From Archilochus colubris (taxonomy: Eukaryota; Chordata; Aves; Apodiformes; Trochilidae): DNA of 64,000 nucleotides. The translations under genes were made by a program, and so were the position numbers. Shown here one piece after another: positions 12,806-24,229 of this stretch. The notes beneath the pieces were generated by a model. The model was given only the letters and a program-made list of their open reading frames with translations. It ran no database searches and was not told the origin of the DNA. The stretch is from contig CM041084.1 in the NCBI GenBank assembly GCA_023079485.1, forward strand, positions 33,454,609-33,518,608. Direction: 5' to 3'. The stretch's first letter is position 1; the number at the start of each line of letters is the position of its first letter.

Positions 12806-14240
12806 TCTGTGAAAAACACTAGACAGAAAGCAGAGCGCCGGACCCCGCATTCCCGGAGAGGCAAAGCTCCGCCGTCTCGGCGGGAAGCGGGACGGGGCTC
12901 CTCGCTCCGTCACGCCACGCTACCGGCTTGTCTCCGTGCGAGGGGCAGGCCAGTACTCTTTCTGGTAGATGTAAAAACAGACATTTAAAGAAGCCTTTAC
13001 GGACCCAATCTAAATCGACACCAAAACTTTTAGTCCAACAGAGCATTTTTTTTCTCTCTTTTCTTAGACTCCACCGGGGCCTCTAATTGTCTGTGTTAGC
13101 CCTTGGCAAATTAGTGCGTGTGTATGTGTGCGGGGGTGTGCTCCTATCCGTGCGTGGGTGCAGCGCAGCCTATGCTGCTGAAGGCTGAGACGGACGGTTC
13201 GTGGCAATGACCATCATGTCGGACTCAACAAAACCTCCCACCCGAGATATATGACGGTGGCATCCTGGTGGGACCAAATTAGGAAAGGCGTGAGGAAGGA
13301 GATGGTAGCGGCTTGTAAACGAAAATGTTAAAATTTTGGAAATTTTGGGAGATCGGCCACAGTGACCCACAGAAGCGATCCCCAGAGCTCCCGTCTGCCA
13401 GAGACAGATCTCCTATCACTGCAGTCGTCTTCATCGCCCGGTCTGGGAACCCTCCATCGTATTCAGAATTCAGCTCTTGATTAGTGTGTTTTGTCCTGTT
13501 TTGTTTTTTTATATAAGAGGACATGAATACCCCTCTTCTTCTTGTCCCCAAACTCGTACTAATGGGCAAATCCTTCCCGTCCCCCCCAGCCAGCCTCCTC
13601 CGACATGGCTACCTGGCCGAGCTAGGAAGGAGAGAGGTGAGGTTCTCCAGGAGGCTGTTCTCGGCCTCGGGGGAGGCTGGGCCTCCATATCCTCCCCGGA
13701 GGTGCCAGGGAAATCAGTCCCCCAGGCAAAGCGCAGCAAGGATGCCTCCAGCCGTGGGAAACTGCACTAGAGCTACGCAGGCATAGCGCTGCCCGAGCTC
13801 GCTCTCCTCGCCTTCCTTGGCCCAACTTGCGTAGTTAGGCACCGTTCCGCGCTACTCTGCGCAGCGGGATCAGCTCTGCCACTCCGCCTTTGCCCAGAGG
13901 GAGCAGGCGTGCTGCGGCTGCCAGGCAGGCGGCAGATCCCATCCATCCATCCATCTATCCATCTATCCATCTATCCATCTATCCATCTATCCATCCATCC
14001 ATCCATCCATCCATCCATCCATCCATCCATCCATCCATCCACTCCCCCACCGGCTGCCCCTTCAGAAGCCAGACCTAATTCTGCTCTCCTGGCTCGCACA
14101 TCCTGCGGAGCACAGCCTGGCTGCGGCGGGGGGGGGGGCGGCTGGTCCTCATCCGGAGCCGCAAGGGCACACACCCGGTCTAGAGGCTGGCAAGAAGAGA
14201 AGGGAAAGAGACTTCAGCGATGAGTTTTCAAGAAAGGGGG
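12806..14240. promoter_or_regulatory. Discontinuous CpG-rich tract 2-3 kb upstream of EVX1
   Basis: CpG-rich segments at 12830-12960 and 13550-14200 flank a more neutral middle. A G10 run with potential for a G-quadruplex is at about 14129-14138, and an ATCC microsatellite lies inside. No supported coding sequence. Confidence 0.4.
13940..14042. repeat. (ATCC)n / (ATCT ATCC)n tetranucleotide microsatellite
   Basis: About 25 tetranucleotide units. The left half alternates ATCC and ATCT; the right half is nearly pure ATCC. Open frames through it are artefacts of the repeat. Confidence 0.97.
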
Positions 14241-15560
14241 AAGGTTAGGAACAGTGCCCGCGTCACACGTGTGATGAAAAGCAACCCAGCTCGGAGCGTG
14301 GTGTACGCATGATGCGCGTGGAAACGTGCGTGCGTGTCTACCCAGAGAGAGATTGGTGGCGACAACCCTCTAAAAATTTCTGATTTATCCCCCTGAAATC
14401 TGCTGGTTTACTACTGGGAGAACATCTTAATCCATGCATCCTGCGGACCGGGAATCCTATCTGCTTGTTTGTTTGATTGTTTCTCTCCCTGTCTACAGGG
14501 GTAGACAGAAAATCCCAGCGTGTTTCCTGTTGCCCTGGCTGTTCCCCACCGAAGCAACGTCACCTCAAATATGCCAGTAAATTCCTTGCCGGGTTAGGAA
14601 TGTAATTGGTTGAATGTTTTCTGTAACCTGACTAGCCAATAACACTCCGAGAAAAAATTAAGAACAACCTAGTTACGACAGATGATGAAAATGACCTGAC
14701 ACTACACGTGTGAGTCAATATTAAGTCGAGATGGAATACTTGCCTCACGCATTAGAAATATCGTAATACGCTAAAGAGACTACGTGTGCGGCTACATTAA
14801 CAGTACAAGGTCCCTTATTTTCAGACAAGTGCTGCCGAAAGGGTTGCCCTTATCATTTCTGTTTCAACAACATCTGCTAGGTAGCATAAGCTCTGGCCTT
14901 GATAACTTGCATTTCTCTGAGCCTGAGTTATTCTTGGCATGCCTTCTTCTTGCAGTTGTTCCTCCTGAAAGAAGATAATAATTTATGCAAATCAATTAAT
15001 TAAAAAGAAAAAAGGGGAGCAGACATAAAATCCGTGGAACAAACGGAAAATGCGAAGGAAGAAACAAGAGTGAGAGACAAACAGCCAGCACAACTATACC
15101 TACAAAATGTGAAGTGGTTGTATCCTTTTATCTGTAAAACGCAGTACACAATCGTAATACATTTATGTAATGCCATTTCCAAAATTTAAACTAAGGTTTC
15201 AATCTCTGTAGATAGAAACCAGTAACAGTTACATTAATAGGAACCGGTATTGAACCAGAACAAGAAAAATAATCTATTTCTGCATTCAGATGTCAACAGA
15301 GCATTTCCTTATCCTCAAGTTTGCAAAGGATTGATTCTTAAAGCCTTATATATGCAGTTATGCGGAAGCTGATTGCCACCAATAAATAATGCATCCGAGG
15401 AAGATGGTCGAGTACGTATCTTCTCACTTCCAGGATGCGGCTAGGGATCTTCGCCTCAATTCTACATCAAGGTTGTGGCTTAAAGCAGTCAAAAGGCTAT
15501 TTAATTGTCAGGCAAGGCTTCCCCCTGCGGAACTCTCTCCGCATGTTACAACCTCTTTGC
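14241..15560. other. EVX1 distal upstream DNA, possibly regulatory
   Basis: AT-rich complex sequence. The tract at about 14570-14790 has CAAT/ATTGG sites, ACACGTGTGA and scattered CpGs and is the most enhancer-like part. A posterior-HOX-type CCAATAAA is at 15379-15386, and a TATATAT is near 15347. No gene seen. Confidence 0.35.
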
Positions 15561-15967
15561 AGCTCAGCTCCATATGCATCTCTTTTTCACACCTCCCTCT
15601 CCATCACGGGCTCCTACACCTGGTGCATCACGCATTTAGCCCATTAGCTCCGGCTCTTCCTTTCATCTTGCCCATGGCAGACGTTTCTATTTATCCACTG
15701 GCAATCAATGTGTGGCGTCACCGGTGGTACTGTAATGACGACTGCACTATTGAGGATGACAGCTTAGAAAGAAGAGGGCAATGGTGATCCCTCCCAGAGC
15801 AGCACAGCAGAGTGTAGCGCTCGCATCACAAGGTCACCCTATCTCACCGCTTGCTCCTCTGCATTGGCGGGAGAGGGTTGCTGGGTTTGCACAAGGCTGG
15901 GGCGGGAGCTGGAGGGAGGGGGGGAAGAGATCTGGATTTTTTTCCCCCCTCCTTAATCAGAGCCACA
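15561..15967 (+). promoter_or_regulatory. EVX1: EVX1 proximal promoter and 5' UTR (TATA-less)
   Basis: No TATA box sits near the expected start. An inverted CCAAT box (ATTGG, 15863-15867) and a GC box (GGGGCGGGAG, 15899-15908) lie about 100 and 60 bp upstream of the ATG. A T-box half site (TCACACCT, 15587-15594) and an AAGGTCA nuclear-receptor half site (15830-15836) lie further up. The transcription start cannot be fixed from sequence. In mammals an antisense transcript, EVX1-AS, starts from this promoter region; the sequence neither shows nor excludes it. Confidence 0.6.
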
Positions 15968-16400
15968 ATGGAAACCAGGAAGGAGATGGTGATGTTTCTG
16001 GAAGGGGCACAACTTGGAGCTCTAGTTGGCAAGAGGGTACCTAATTTGTCCGAAGCAGTGGGGAGCCCCGCTCCAGAGCCGCAGGAGAAGATGATCCATC
16101 GGAACTGCCTAAGCCCCAGACCTGGCCCCTTGTCGTCCCGGGAGAGAGGAGGAGGAGGAGGTGGCGGAGGAGAAGACGAAGAAGAGGTGGAGGTGCTGCC
16201 AGGGACAGGGACGGTGCCGGAGAGCCGTTCGGCAGCGGCAGCTTTGCTTTCGGCCGGACAGCAGCCCCCCGCTTCGGAGCCCCCCTCCAGCAAAGGGCAG
16301 CAGAGCAGCTCGGACACAGAGTCGGATTTCTATGAGGAAATCGAGGTGAGCTGCACCCCGGACTGCGCCACGGGAAGCGCCGAGTACCAGCACAGCAAAG
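15968..16400 (+). CDS. EVX1: EVX1 coding exon 1
   Basis: It encodes residues 1-144 plus the first base of codon 145 and ends at a GT donor (16401-16402) after the codons for QHSK. It holds the conserved EVX1 N-terminus, a GGA-repeat-encoded Gly8 run followed by acidic residues, and the [14 protein letters not shown] block. Without splicing the frame would stop after about 21 intron codons, at 16463-16465. Confidence 0.96.
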
Positions 16401-19400
16401 GTACCCAACTCCTTCCCATGCCTCCAGCCTCCCCGCCCGCTCCGGGGGATGGGGGGCAGCACTAGGGGGGCGGAGGGGCGGAGGGGGTGTGGGGGATGTT
16501 GCCGGAGGGGGTCTTCCCCTCGACAGCTGAGCGAGGGGCAGCGAAGTCGGTGTGTGTGTGTGTGTGTGTGTGTATCTCCTTTCCTGGCTGATTCCTCAGC
16601 TCCCTGACACCGGGAGGCTTGTTTGGGAGTCAGAGGACACGACACCGGGCAGCTCCCGCTTCCCTGGAGGGGAGCCAGGCTTCCCGCCAGGGATGAATCA
16701 GGTCTTCAGCTTGTCCCATAGGACACTCTTGGCCAAGACCACCACCCACTGTCCCCCCTCCATCTTATTTATTTTTATTTTTTAAATCTTACCCATCGCA
16801 TAGACAGTGCATGCTCCAGAAAACTCCAGTCCTTCTCACTGGACGATTATTTTGTTTTTTATGTGTTGGAGGGGCAACAAGATCAAACGGGTTTTCTGGC
16901 CGAGAGCTATTTGTGGTTTTGCAGGGTGAAATATGCTCCAGCGAGTGCGGAAGTGCCCATAAAGACCGTAAAAACGCTCTCAAGACTCCTGCCAGCCCCA
17001 AGTGAGGCAGCAAGGTCCTTGTCTGCACGCTGGTTTAAAAAGAAAAAAAATCCCAACAAATACCAACAAAAAAAAAAAAAAAAGGGGGGGGGGGGGAATT
17101 GTGGAGGAAGATGAGAGGTCCAAATTACCTTGTCACTTCTATGTCTTGATGGCGCCAGCTCGGAAATGGTCCCCATGAATTAATTGCCTTTGGTGTCGGG
17201 CACAATAAGAGAGAGTTGCATTTGAAAGCAAACGCAGCCGACAGGCCCCTTCTCCCCCAGCCCCCACTCATTCCCACCTTCCCAACGCGATAGATCTCCC
17301 CCCACTACGACCCCGACAACAACCCACTTTTCTACCCTCCCCATTTCTCCACCACTTCAAGAAGAAACCGGGGAGCGCGGGGAGCGCTGTCTATCCTCTT
17401 TCGTCCCTCAGAGGGAAATACCCCGGCCTGGGCTTTTGGAGGCTGAGTGGAGAGTCCCCGAGGCCTGACCTCCCCTCGGAGGGAGCAAGGTCCCTGCCTA
17501 CCGGCTGCTCGGCTCCTGGGCCCTTGCTGGGCTGGAGGAAAGGGCCGCGCTGCAGTACGCACACCTGCCTTTCCGAGCCGCCCAGGGTCGGGGGATGCTG
17601 CGACAGACGCCTTCGGCTTCACAGTGTGGGAAGCGAGCGGGGGGGCATCAATCAAACACTTCCAGAGCGGTATGTGTGTGTTTGTGTGCAGGGGGGGTGG
17701 GGGACACGGGGGACGACAGGTAGACTTCCAGCCAGAGTGAATAAGCATCTGTCAAATCCTTAACTGGTTCTGCATCCCCTTCACCTTGCCACCTCCCCGG
17801 TCCCTCTTGGATGTTTCCCCAATACCCTCAGCACACCCGGGCAGACAGAGAAAAGGCGAACAGAGAGGGATGGGGGAGATGGGAGCTGTCTGGAGAGGCG
17901 GGGGGGGTGGGAACAACCCTCCGTGCCCGCCCGCCTCCGATCGTGTGTTTCCTTTCTGGGCTCCCCACGCAGGGCCGTGCTCCGAGGCGCTGGCCGGCAG
18001 CCCCAGCGCCGGGGGGGATCACCCCAAGGGCAGCGGAGGCAGCGGTGGTCCCCAGGGCTCGCTGGCCTGCAGCGCCAGCGACCAGATGCGCCGCTACCGC
18101 ACCGCCTTCACCCGCGAGCAGATCGCCCGGTTGGAGAAGGAGTTCTACCGGGAAAATTACGTGTCCAGGCCCCGGAGATGTGAACTAGCGGCTGCTCTAA
18201 ATCTACCAGAAACCACCATCAAGGTACACACAGCTCGGACGTGTTTTAAATTAGCACGATATAAATCTATATGGCCAAACTTCCTTACAAAACTCGGGAA
18301 ACCACTTCGCCGGCACAACCCTCCCTCTTCCCTCCCGCTACCCTTTCTTTCCTCCCTCTCCCCCTCCCTCCCCCCCGCCCCTTTCCTGGCCCTGCAGCAA
18401 GCAGCAATGCGGGAGAGGGGACAGGGCTCCCGGAGCCATCCCAGGAAGCACCGCTAATCCGGCCTCTCCCTCGCAGATTGCTTCTAATCTTCCCTTCAGT
18501 GCAGTCCAAACCTCGCTCAGCTCTTGGGGCAAGAGCAAGAAGCAGCTCTTGTTTTGTTCTCGCTTTTTGCTTTGACTTTAAAAAAAAAAAGAAAAAAACC
18601 CAAAAAACAACCCCCCCCCAAACCCAAACATTTGCACATGAAAATGAAAATTATATCAATAATCCCAGGTAGTTCTGGCTGCAAAATGTCAGGAAAGAGG
18701 CAAAACTGCTGCGTTTGCCGGGAGCCGGGGGGTGGGGTGAGCAGGACAAACCCTAGCAAGAAGAAAGGAAAACAAGCACCCTAAAAGGACAGCTCCTGTG
18801 TGTCTCCCTATAGATTTATAGGGGCTCAACGGAGCCCTCCGTTCGCGATGACAGCTCCTTCTAGGAAGGAGAGCTGGCGCCGGTTTCCTCTCGCCGGCAC
18901 ACCCGCTCCGGCCCCGGAGCAGGGGCCGGTCGGGCGGAGCACGATGGCAGTGGGTGATGGCTCTCGCCTCCCCTCTCCCCGCAGGTTTGGTTCCAGAACC
19001 GCAGGATGAAGGACAAGCGGCAGCGCCTGGCCATGACCTGGCCTCACCCGGCCGACCCTGCGTTTTATACCTACATGATGAGCCACGCTGCAGCCACCGG
19101 CAATTTGCCCTACCCGTTCCCGTCCCACCTGCCCCTGCCCTACTACTCTCACATGGGCATCGGAGCCACATCGGCCTCTGCCACCACTCCCTTCAGTACC
19201 CCCCTGAGGCCGCTGGACACCTTCAGGGTCCTCTCCCACCCCTACCCGAGACCAGAACTGCTGTGCGCCTTCAGGCATCCCTCTCTCTACCCTGCCCCAA
19301 CTCATGGACTCAGCACCGCCGGGGGTAACCCCTGCTCCTGCTTGGCTTGCCACAGCGGCCAGTCCAATGGGCTGGGGCAGAGACCCTCCGGGTCAGACTT

Positions 19401-19515
19401 TACCTGTTCGGCCACAACCAGGACTGATTCTTTCCTCACCTTCACGCCCTCTGTGCTGAGCAAAGCCACCTCAGTTTCCATGGACCAGCGAGAAGAAGTT
19501 CCTTTAACGAGATAA
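15968..19515 (+). CDS. EVX1: EVX1, even-skipped-type homeobox transcription factor (three exons, 404 aa)
   Basis: The coding sequence joins 15968-16400, 17973-18223 and 18985-19515, which is 1215 nt or 404 codons plus TAA. Both introns are GT-AG and the frame is kept across both junctions. The protein opens [17 protein letters not shown] and ends REEVPLTR, as EVX1 does. Residues 61-68 are poly-glycine and 69-73 acidic. Residues 113-136 carry the [17 protein letters not shown] block typical of EVX1. The homeodomain spans residues 183-242, with W230, Q232 and N233 (homeodomain positions 48, 50 and 51) in recognition helix 3. After it come [18 protein letters not shown] and a Pro/Tyr-rich tail with the CSCLACHSG motif. 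Human EVX1 is about 407 aa, so this copy is full length. EVX2 is excluded by its different N-terminus and long alanine tracts. Known role: nuclear DNA-binding regulator in primitive streak, limb, tail bud and V0 interneurons. The start has A at -3 and G at +4, a strong Kozak context. Confidence 0.98.
16551..16573. repeat. (TG)11 microsatellite in EVX1 intron 1
   Basis: Uninterrupted TG dinucleotides about 150 bp after the exon 1 donor. Confidence 0.95.
17068..17096. repeat. A16-G13 homopolymer junction in EVX1 intron 1
   Basis: Sixteen A followed directly by thirteen G. Run lengths may be inexact because such junctions are hard to sequence. Confidence 0.9.
17973..18223 (+). CDS. EVX1: EVX1 coding exon 2 (homeodomain helices 1-2)
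   Basis: The acceptor AG is at 17971-17972 after a pyrimidine-containing tract, and the donor GT is at 18224-18225. The exon finishes codon 145 (Gly) and encodes residues 146-228: a Gly/Ser linker, then [19 protein letters not shown] and the rest of the homeodomain up to TTIK. A junction between homeodomain positions 46 and 47 is common in homeobox genes and fits EVX family structure. Confidence 0.97.
18224..18984 (+). other. EVX1: EVX1 intron 2 (761 bp), interrupts the homeodomain
   Basis: It starts with GT right after the codon for K228 and ends with a C/T-rich tract and AG. The exon 2 frame stays open for about 77 codons into it, to a TAA at 18455-18457. A retained intron would give a protein lacking recognition helix 3. 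The middle holds C-rich and A-rich low-complexity DNA near 18330-18380 and 18578-18630. Confidence 0.92.
18985..19515 (+). CDS. EVX1: EVX1 coding exon 3 (recognition helix and C-terminus)
   Basis: The acceptor AG is at 18983-18984 after a C/T-rich tract. The exon opens [17 protein letters not shown], the recognition helix that contacts the DNA major groove. It then encodes the Pro-, Tyr- and Ser-rich C-terminal region, which in this family is linked to transcriptional repression. TAA is at 19513-19515. Confidence 0.97.
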   Translation, partial: VWFQNRRMKDKRQRLAMTWPHPADPAFYTYMMSHAAATGNLPYPFPSHLPLPYYSHMGIGATSASATTPFSTPLRPLDTFRVLSHPYPRPELLCAFRHPSLYPAPTHGLSTAGGNPCSCLACHSGQSNGLGQRPSGSDFTCSATTRTDSFLTFTPSVLSKATSVSMDQREEVPLTR

Positions 19516-21143
19516 ACCTTCGTCTCAGGGTTATTAAAAACTCGCCCCTTTCGTGGGCTTCTCATCGAGTTAATGTACCTACAGCAAATGTTTATTTAAT
19601 CGTGTTCTCTCCCAGGAAGTGGACACTTACGGAGAAAAAATAAAACAAAAACAAGAAAAGGAATCAGAAAAAAGAAGACTAAAAATAACTCAATCTTAAA
19701 GGATTTACATTTCACAGGGAAAATAAAAGAAGGAAAGAAGAGAGTAGTGATTTATCTCTGAGAAGATACTGGGCACGGAAGAGGAAGAAAACCAACCAGA
19801 ACGAGATACACTCTGGTAACATACAAATGAGACGGGACTTTCTTTTCCATAGATAGACTTCTAACCAAGGGCTGAGGCTTCTGCAGGTCATAGCAACAAA
19901 CCTTATGCACAAACCTAAGAGATGGAGAGAGGAAATGACATACTTAAAAGAAACTTCATCTTGATAACGAAATGGCTTTGTGCGCATGAAGAAAGCAAAG
20001 ATGTAATCTAACAGAGTGTTCAGAAAATAAAAAACAACGAGCAAAGAGCAAAAACAAAAGGTTTCTGGATTGCAACTCAACAGTACCATCCAGTTGTCTC
20101 TATAGAGAAAAAATGCTTTACCATAAAGAAAAACTGTCATTCTGTACATTACTGTAATGCTTTAATGGCATTCTTAACTCTCCCTTGTCTCCTTCGTTTC
20201 GAGCAGAAACCCAGCATTTCATCTCTTTAATTCCAACTTTTGTTTTTAATAGGCAGACTGGAACTGGCAGGGAAAAATACGAGCTCCTTCCTCTTTATGG
20301 GTCAGAGCTATTTGTCCTTTAAATAACAATGTCCTATTATCAGTCTCTGAAATGTGCACACACTGACGAAATTAGCAAGTGATGTATATGTAAAGAGGGT
20401 TTTTGAATATCGAATGTATAATGCTCTGTGAGCAGAGACCCCGTGCCAAACGCTAACAAGCCGCCAAGGGAAGAGATTAGGTGACAGGGAGCACAACTCC
20501 TTCAGACAATCACCAGTCTGTAAATTGGAGCAAAGGCGATTTCCCTTCCTTTGTACTCCAGAATTCAGTCATCTCATTGACTTTCTTTTGCTGCTTTTCT
20601 TGTCTTTATTTCTTTCTTTCCCCCACTTTTTTTTTAAATTGTTATTACTATTATTATTTAATTCACTCTCGGGTTTTGTGTTGCCTTCCCCACCCCTAAC
20701 CTTTGCATTTGTATGTGTCCTTCACAGTGGTCTCTCTTCCTTCGTGAGAAGTATTTCTTTCACATGTTCCCCTTTCAGGTATTTCGGAAGGAGGTAACAT
20801 CGTTGCTTTTGCTTCGATTTCTGTCAACCTAAAACTTAAAAACCGCGGACACTACGCTGGCTAATAGGTTGTTGTGGGATCTTTTGTTTGTTTGCTTGTT
20901 TGTTTGTTTTTTCTTTTCATAACTGGAATAGTTTAATTAATTCTATTTTTAAATGGTCCAAAGAATACACTGCCATAGTCTGTCAGAATAGAAATAACAC
21001 AATAACAAGAGCAGACACATTTTAAAAACATCACCCAGATTTTTGTTATGCGTGTTGAAAAAAAAAAAAAGGCGCAAAAGTGTTGGTTAAGACGATTTTC
21101 ACCTTCGTTCATTTTCTAATAGTTCAATAAACAGGAAAATAAA
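19516..21143 (+). other. EVX1: Probable EVX1 3' UTR with candidate poly(A) signals
   Basis: AT-rich, non-coding DNA directly follows the stop codon. AATAAA hexamers are at 19639-19644, 19722-19727, 20026-20031, 21126-21131 and 21138-21143. The last pair is followed by GT/T-rich DNA and is my preferred distal end, giving a 3' UTR of about 1.6 kb. The first lies in a purine-rich stretch without a GT-rich downstream element. The true end needs transcript data. Confidence 0.45.
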
Positions 21144-22010
21144 TGCTGGAGAGAACAAAGACGTGTTGACACCTCGGCTATCTACTTTTGTTAAATTGCA
21201 GAGGAGCCTCTCGTTTATTGTCACACCGGAGAATTCTTGTCCTGGAGACAGGGAGTGAAAAGTAGCTTTTCCCATTAACGGATGTAAAGCAGGGAGTGCC
21301 AGGATATATTTAAAAATAAAAAATAAAATAAAAAAAAATGTTTATTAGAGCTTTTAAAAAAACTGATCCAAAGTCACCATCTAAGGGCAGATTGTTCCGC
21401 CCTTTTCGAATGACATGTCCTCCTGGACATGGAAACCGATGACCCTTTTTGGACACTCACAAATTGATTCTCCCCCTTCAGCCCCCCCTCCCCTCCCGGA
21501 AATAACAATTGTAAACAGCATCCAAGGGCAGCGCCGAGAAACATTCGAGCTTTGCAAGCATTTTTCCTCTTTTCTTCGGCTTTTAGCAGGCAGAAAAAAC
21601 AGCCCGACAAACTGGGAGCGGCGGAGATAGTGCCTGATACAAACCCCACAGGGGACTCTGGGGAAGGGAGCGATGGAGAGGCCGGGGGTGAAGTAGGCAT
21701 CTTAGCGCTCCCCAGCAAACCCGGGGTGTCCTAAATGGCCCATAAGCTCCCTCTCCCCCTGGCCAGGTGGAGGCACCTGCTGGGCCGCGGTCGCAGGGCA
21801 GGATCTGGCCAGGGGTGATGCCGTGAGTCGCCTGCGGAATGACTGCAGCACTTGTTTGCTCTTTGCAAAACACCTGGTTCACAAAATGCCATCGGCTAGG
21901 GCGCAGGGCATTCTATATCTATATATCTATATCTATATATATTTTTTCCCCAAATGCATATATTTTAAAGATCTAGCTCTGCGAGAGAAAGAAAATATTT
22001 GACCCGCTGT
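21144..22010. other. Intergenic DNA downstream of EVX1
   Basis: Mixed AT-rich DNA with an A/T low-complexity run at about 21305-21365 and an (AT)n/ATCT run at about 21913-21945, around a moderately GC-rich stretch at 21420-21890. No gene or motif cluster stands out. Confidence 0.5.
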
Positions 22011-22820
22011 GTATCGCTTTCATCCCAAAAGGGGACATCTCGCCCCAGTGAGCGGGCAGCAGAGAGGCAGAAACCGGGAGCGTGGGACGCGATTCGCTAG
22101 CAGCCAGAAGGGTCCCTGTTGCGTCCCGCTGCTCCGGGTGGCCATCGCCGCCCCCCCAGCCGCCCATTCCTGGAGGATGCTGCGGCAAAGGGTGGCTGTG
22201 AATTTCTCCGTGGTTCGGTCACAGGGCAGAGATTGCCTGCGACAGGTAAATAGGCTGCGGGCAGCAGTAATGCCGGGAGTATTTTCAGTTAATAGGGGAG
22301 GGAAAATGAGGTGTCTGGAGCGATATTGGAAAGTACAAGATCGATGATCCGTCCTCGTGTCCAATCAGCAGCCTTTAATTGACTGTATTTTCTAGGTAAT
22401 TGAGCCGCTGTGCTCCTAAATTGAAGTGGAAGATATAACAATACATCTCACTGGGAGGAATTACTCATTACTTCATAATGAAATTTTCCTTCTGCTGCGT
22501 GGGGCCGGTGCCATTAACTCCTTGTCCGCCGGCGGGGGTGCCCGCGGGCCCAACGCAGGGCGTCTGCCCCGGGCACTGTTGGGGCATCGCCTCTGGCCCC
22601 CAGCCCCTGCAACCAAGCGTACAGGTTTCTCTCGCCATGGTCATGTGGGAAACCATGGAAGAAGGTGAAGCCAGGGCCAGGACCCCGCGGGGAGTTGTCC
22701 TCGCCGCTGCCGTGCTGGCATTGCTGCCCCCGGGGATCCGGCAGTGACACCCGCCCCACTGTCACCAGCGGGAGCGGAGTTGTCTTCGGGGTACTCCATG
22801 TGCCGCCTCGTCTCCGCTTC
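22011..22820. promoter_or_regulatory. CpG-rich tract 2.5-3.3 kb downstream of EVX1
   Basis: Two GC/CpG-rich blocks (22020-22170 and 22495-22810) surround an AT-rich, homeodomain-site-rich block (22345-22480: CCAATCAGCAGCC, TTTAATTGAC, GGTAATTGAG, TTACTCATTA). This mosaic is typical of developmental enhancers beside Polycomb-type islands. No coding sequence is supported. Confidence 0.35.
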
Positions 22821-22849
22821 CCAGCCAGCCAAATTCCTCTCCGAAAGGC

Positions 22850-23530
22850 CTTCCCCGCCTTGTTAGCGTTTGATTGATTGCCTTATTAAAGCGTGTTCTT
22901 GTAAGTGTGACCGAGCTGATTGCACTGCATATGTTTGGGATAATGCTCATTTTAAGCAACTGAATAATAATACTACTAATAAAAAAAGGACCAGAGGAGG
23001 GAGAAGATGAGCTCTAGAGGATGGGCTAAGCCTAAACGATCCCGGGGAGCAGTGCTGTAACTCGCGCATTAAATTGCTCCGTTACTACCAAATCGCTCAG
23101 CTCTTTTCTGCTCTCCTCATACAATCTTTGTTGTGTTTTATCTGTCACCTCCTCCACCGTTAAGTGAGACCGCGAATGCAGCTTACATTGCCTTCTCAGG
23201 TTATATGTTTTTATTAAGGTTTTATGATTAAACTGGATCGTATTTGCTTTACTAGCACTATTCTTTACTCAAGCGCCTCAATTAATTAGAAAATCGTCTC
23301 TCCATATTTCACATTTTCTGCTCGGTAGGTAGATCATTTGTCGGCACCTGCAGAAAAGCATGAGGCTCCTTCGGATCTTGGTTTGTACATCTGAAGGATC
23401 CTTTTGTTTTCTATTATTCTCCTGCTGGTCTGGGTACTTTATTTTACTACTGAGTCTAGCCCATGAAAACACCCTCCGCCATATGTCACCTCAGGGCCCG
23501 CTGTCCTGCCTCATACAATAGTGTCACCCT
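22850..23530. promoter_or_regulatory. Candidate conserved non-coding tract downstream of EVX1
   Basis: Non-repetitive AT-rich DNA with homeodomain cores (GATTGATTGC near 22872, CTCAATTAATTAG near 23277), TTTTATTAAGG and TTATGATTAAAC in a 100-bp stretch, and scattered CpGs. Selected by eye. Confidence 0.3.
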
Positions 23531-24229
23531 GGGGTAAAGTCAACCTAAGGATGAGCGGGAGTCTCGTTAACACAAATGGCTTCATTTAGGCGCATCAGGT
23601 TCCTGAGTCGGTGTCAAGGGGGGAGGGAACAAATCCTATGTCCTTTTGCTGCATCCTTCATCCCGGAGACTCTCGTTCCTTGCCTGCTCTTTCCTTCAGG
23701 TCTCGCTGCTCCTTTTGTAAGGCGGGAGGGTCCCATCCCCTCTTCGCACCCGCGGATGGGCTGATTGCCGTGAGGTTCTGGAAAGCCGGTATCAGAGAAG
23801 GGCTGTCCTTCTGGCAGATTCCCCGGAATTTGTCCCCGTCTTTGGGAAGTTTTTCTTCTCTCTCTCCTAAGTAGGGAGATTAAGAGATCGTTAGTTCAGG
23901 ACCTTCAAACAAGAAAACAAATCGCAGCCTATAGCCTCCAATTCACCCCCACCCTCTTTTTTCTTTTTCTTTCTTCTCTTTCTTTTTGTTTTACTTTTTC
24001 TTTTTTTCTTTCTTGTCAGTTTATTGAGGGTTTAACTACCACCAAGAACGTAGCGCAGGTTTACACTAATATTTACAAATCCTGCGGTAAAGATTCTCAA
24101 TCGGTGTATTGCATGAGCATATACATACAAAACGAAAGCACACAGTGATTTTTCCCCTGCTGTCCGTTCTGCAAAGAAGTGCCTGGGACTTCAAAAACAG
24201 AAATTGCCACTTAAAAACATCACATGAAA
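23531..24229. other. Intergenic DNA, no gene seen
   Basis: Neutral to GC-rich DNA followed by a C/T-rich low-complexity run at about 23945-24015. Nothing recognisable. Confidence 0.5.

Larger units (their letters stand above)
16401..17972 (+). other. EVX1: EVX1 intron 1 (1572 bp)
   Basis: GC-rich, with a (TG)n run, an A16-G13 homopolymer junction at 17068-17096, and a GC-rich second half that continues into exon 2. I see no additional homeobox-related exon in it. Confidence 0.92.

Noticed and set aside
13940..14042. CRISPR-like or coding repeat array
   Set aside because: It is a simple tetranucleotide microsatellite without spacers, in a vertebrate genome.
15389..15787. 132-codon open frame just upstream of EVX1
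   Set aside because: It ends in the promoter region out of frame with EVX1 and has no recognisable protein content; more likely regulatory DNA or 5' leader.
15851..15967. In-frame N-terminal extension of EVX1
   Set aside because: The frame is open upstream but has no ATG there. The ATG at 15968 has a strong Kozak context and gives the family N-terminus.
15968..19515. Assignment as EVX2
   Set aside because: The N-terminus, the [14 protein letters not shown] block, the length of 404 aa and the lack of long alanine and glycine tracts all fit EVX1 and not EVX2.
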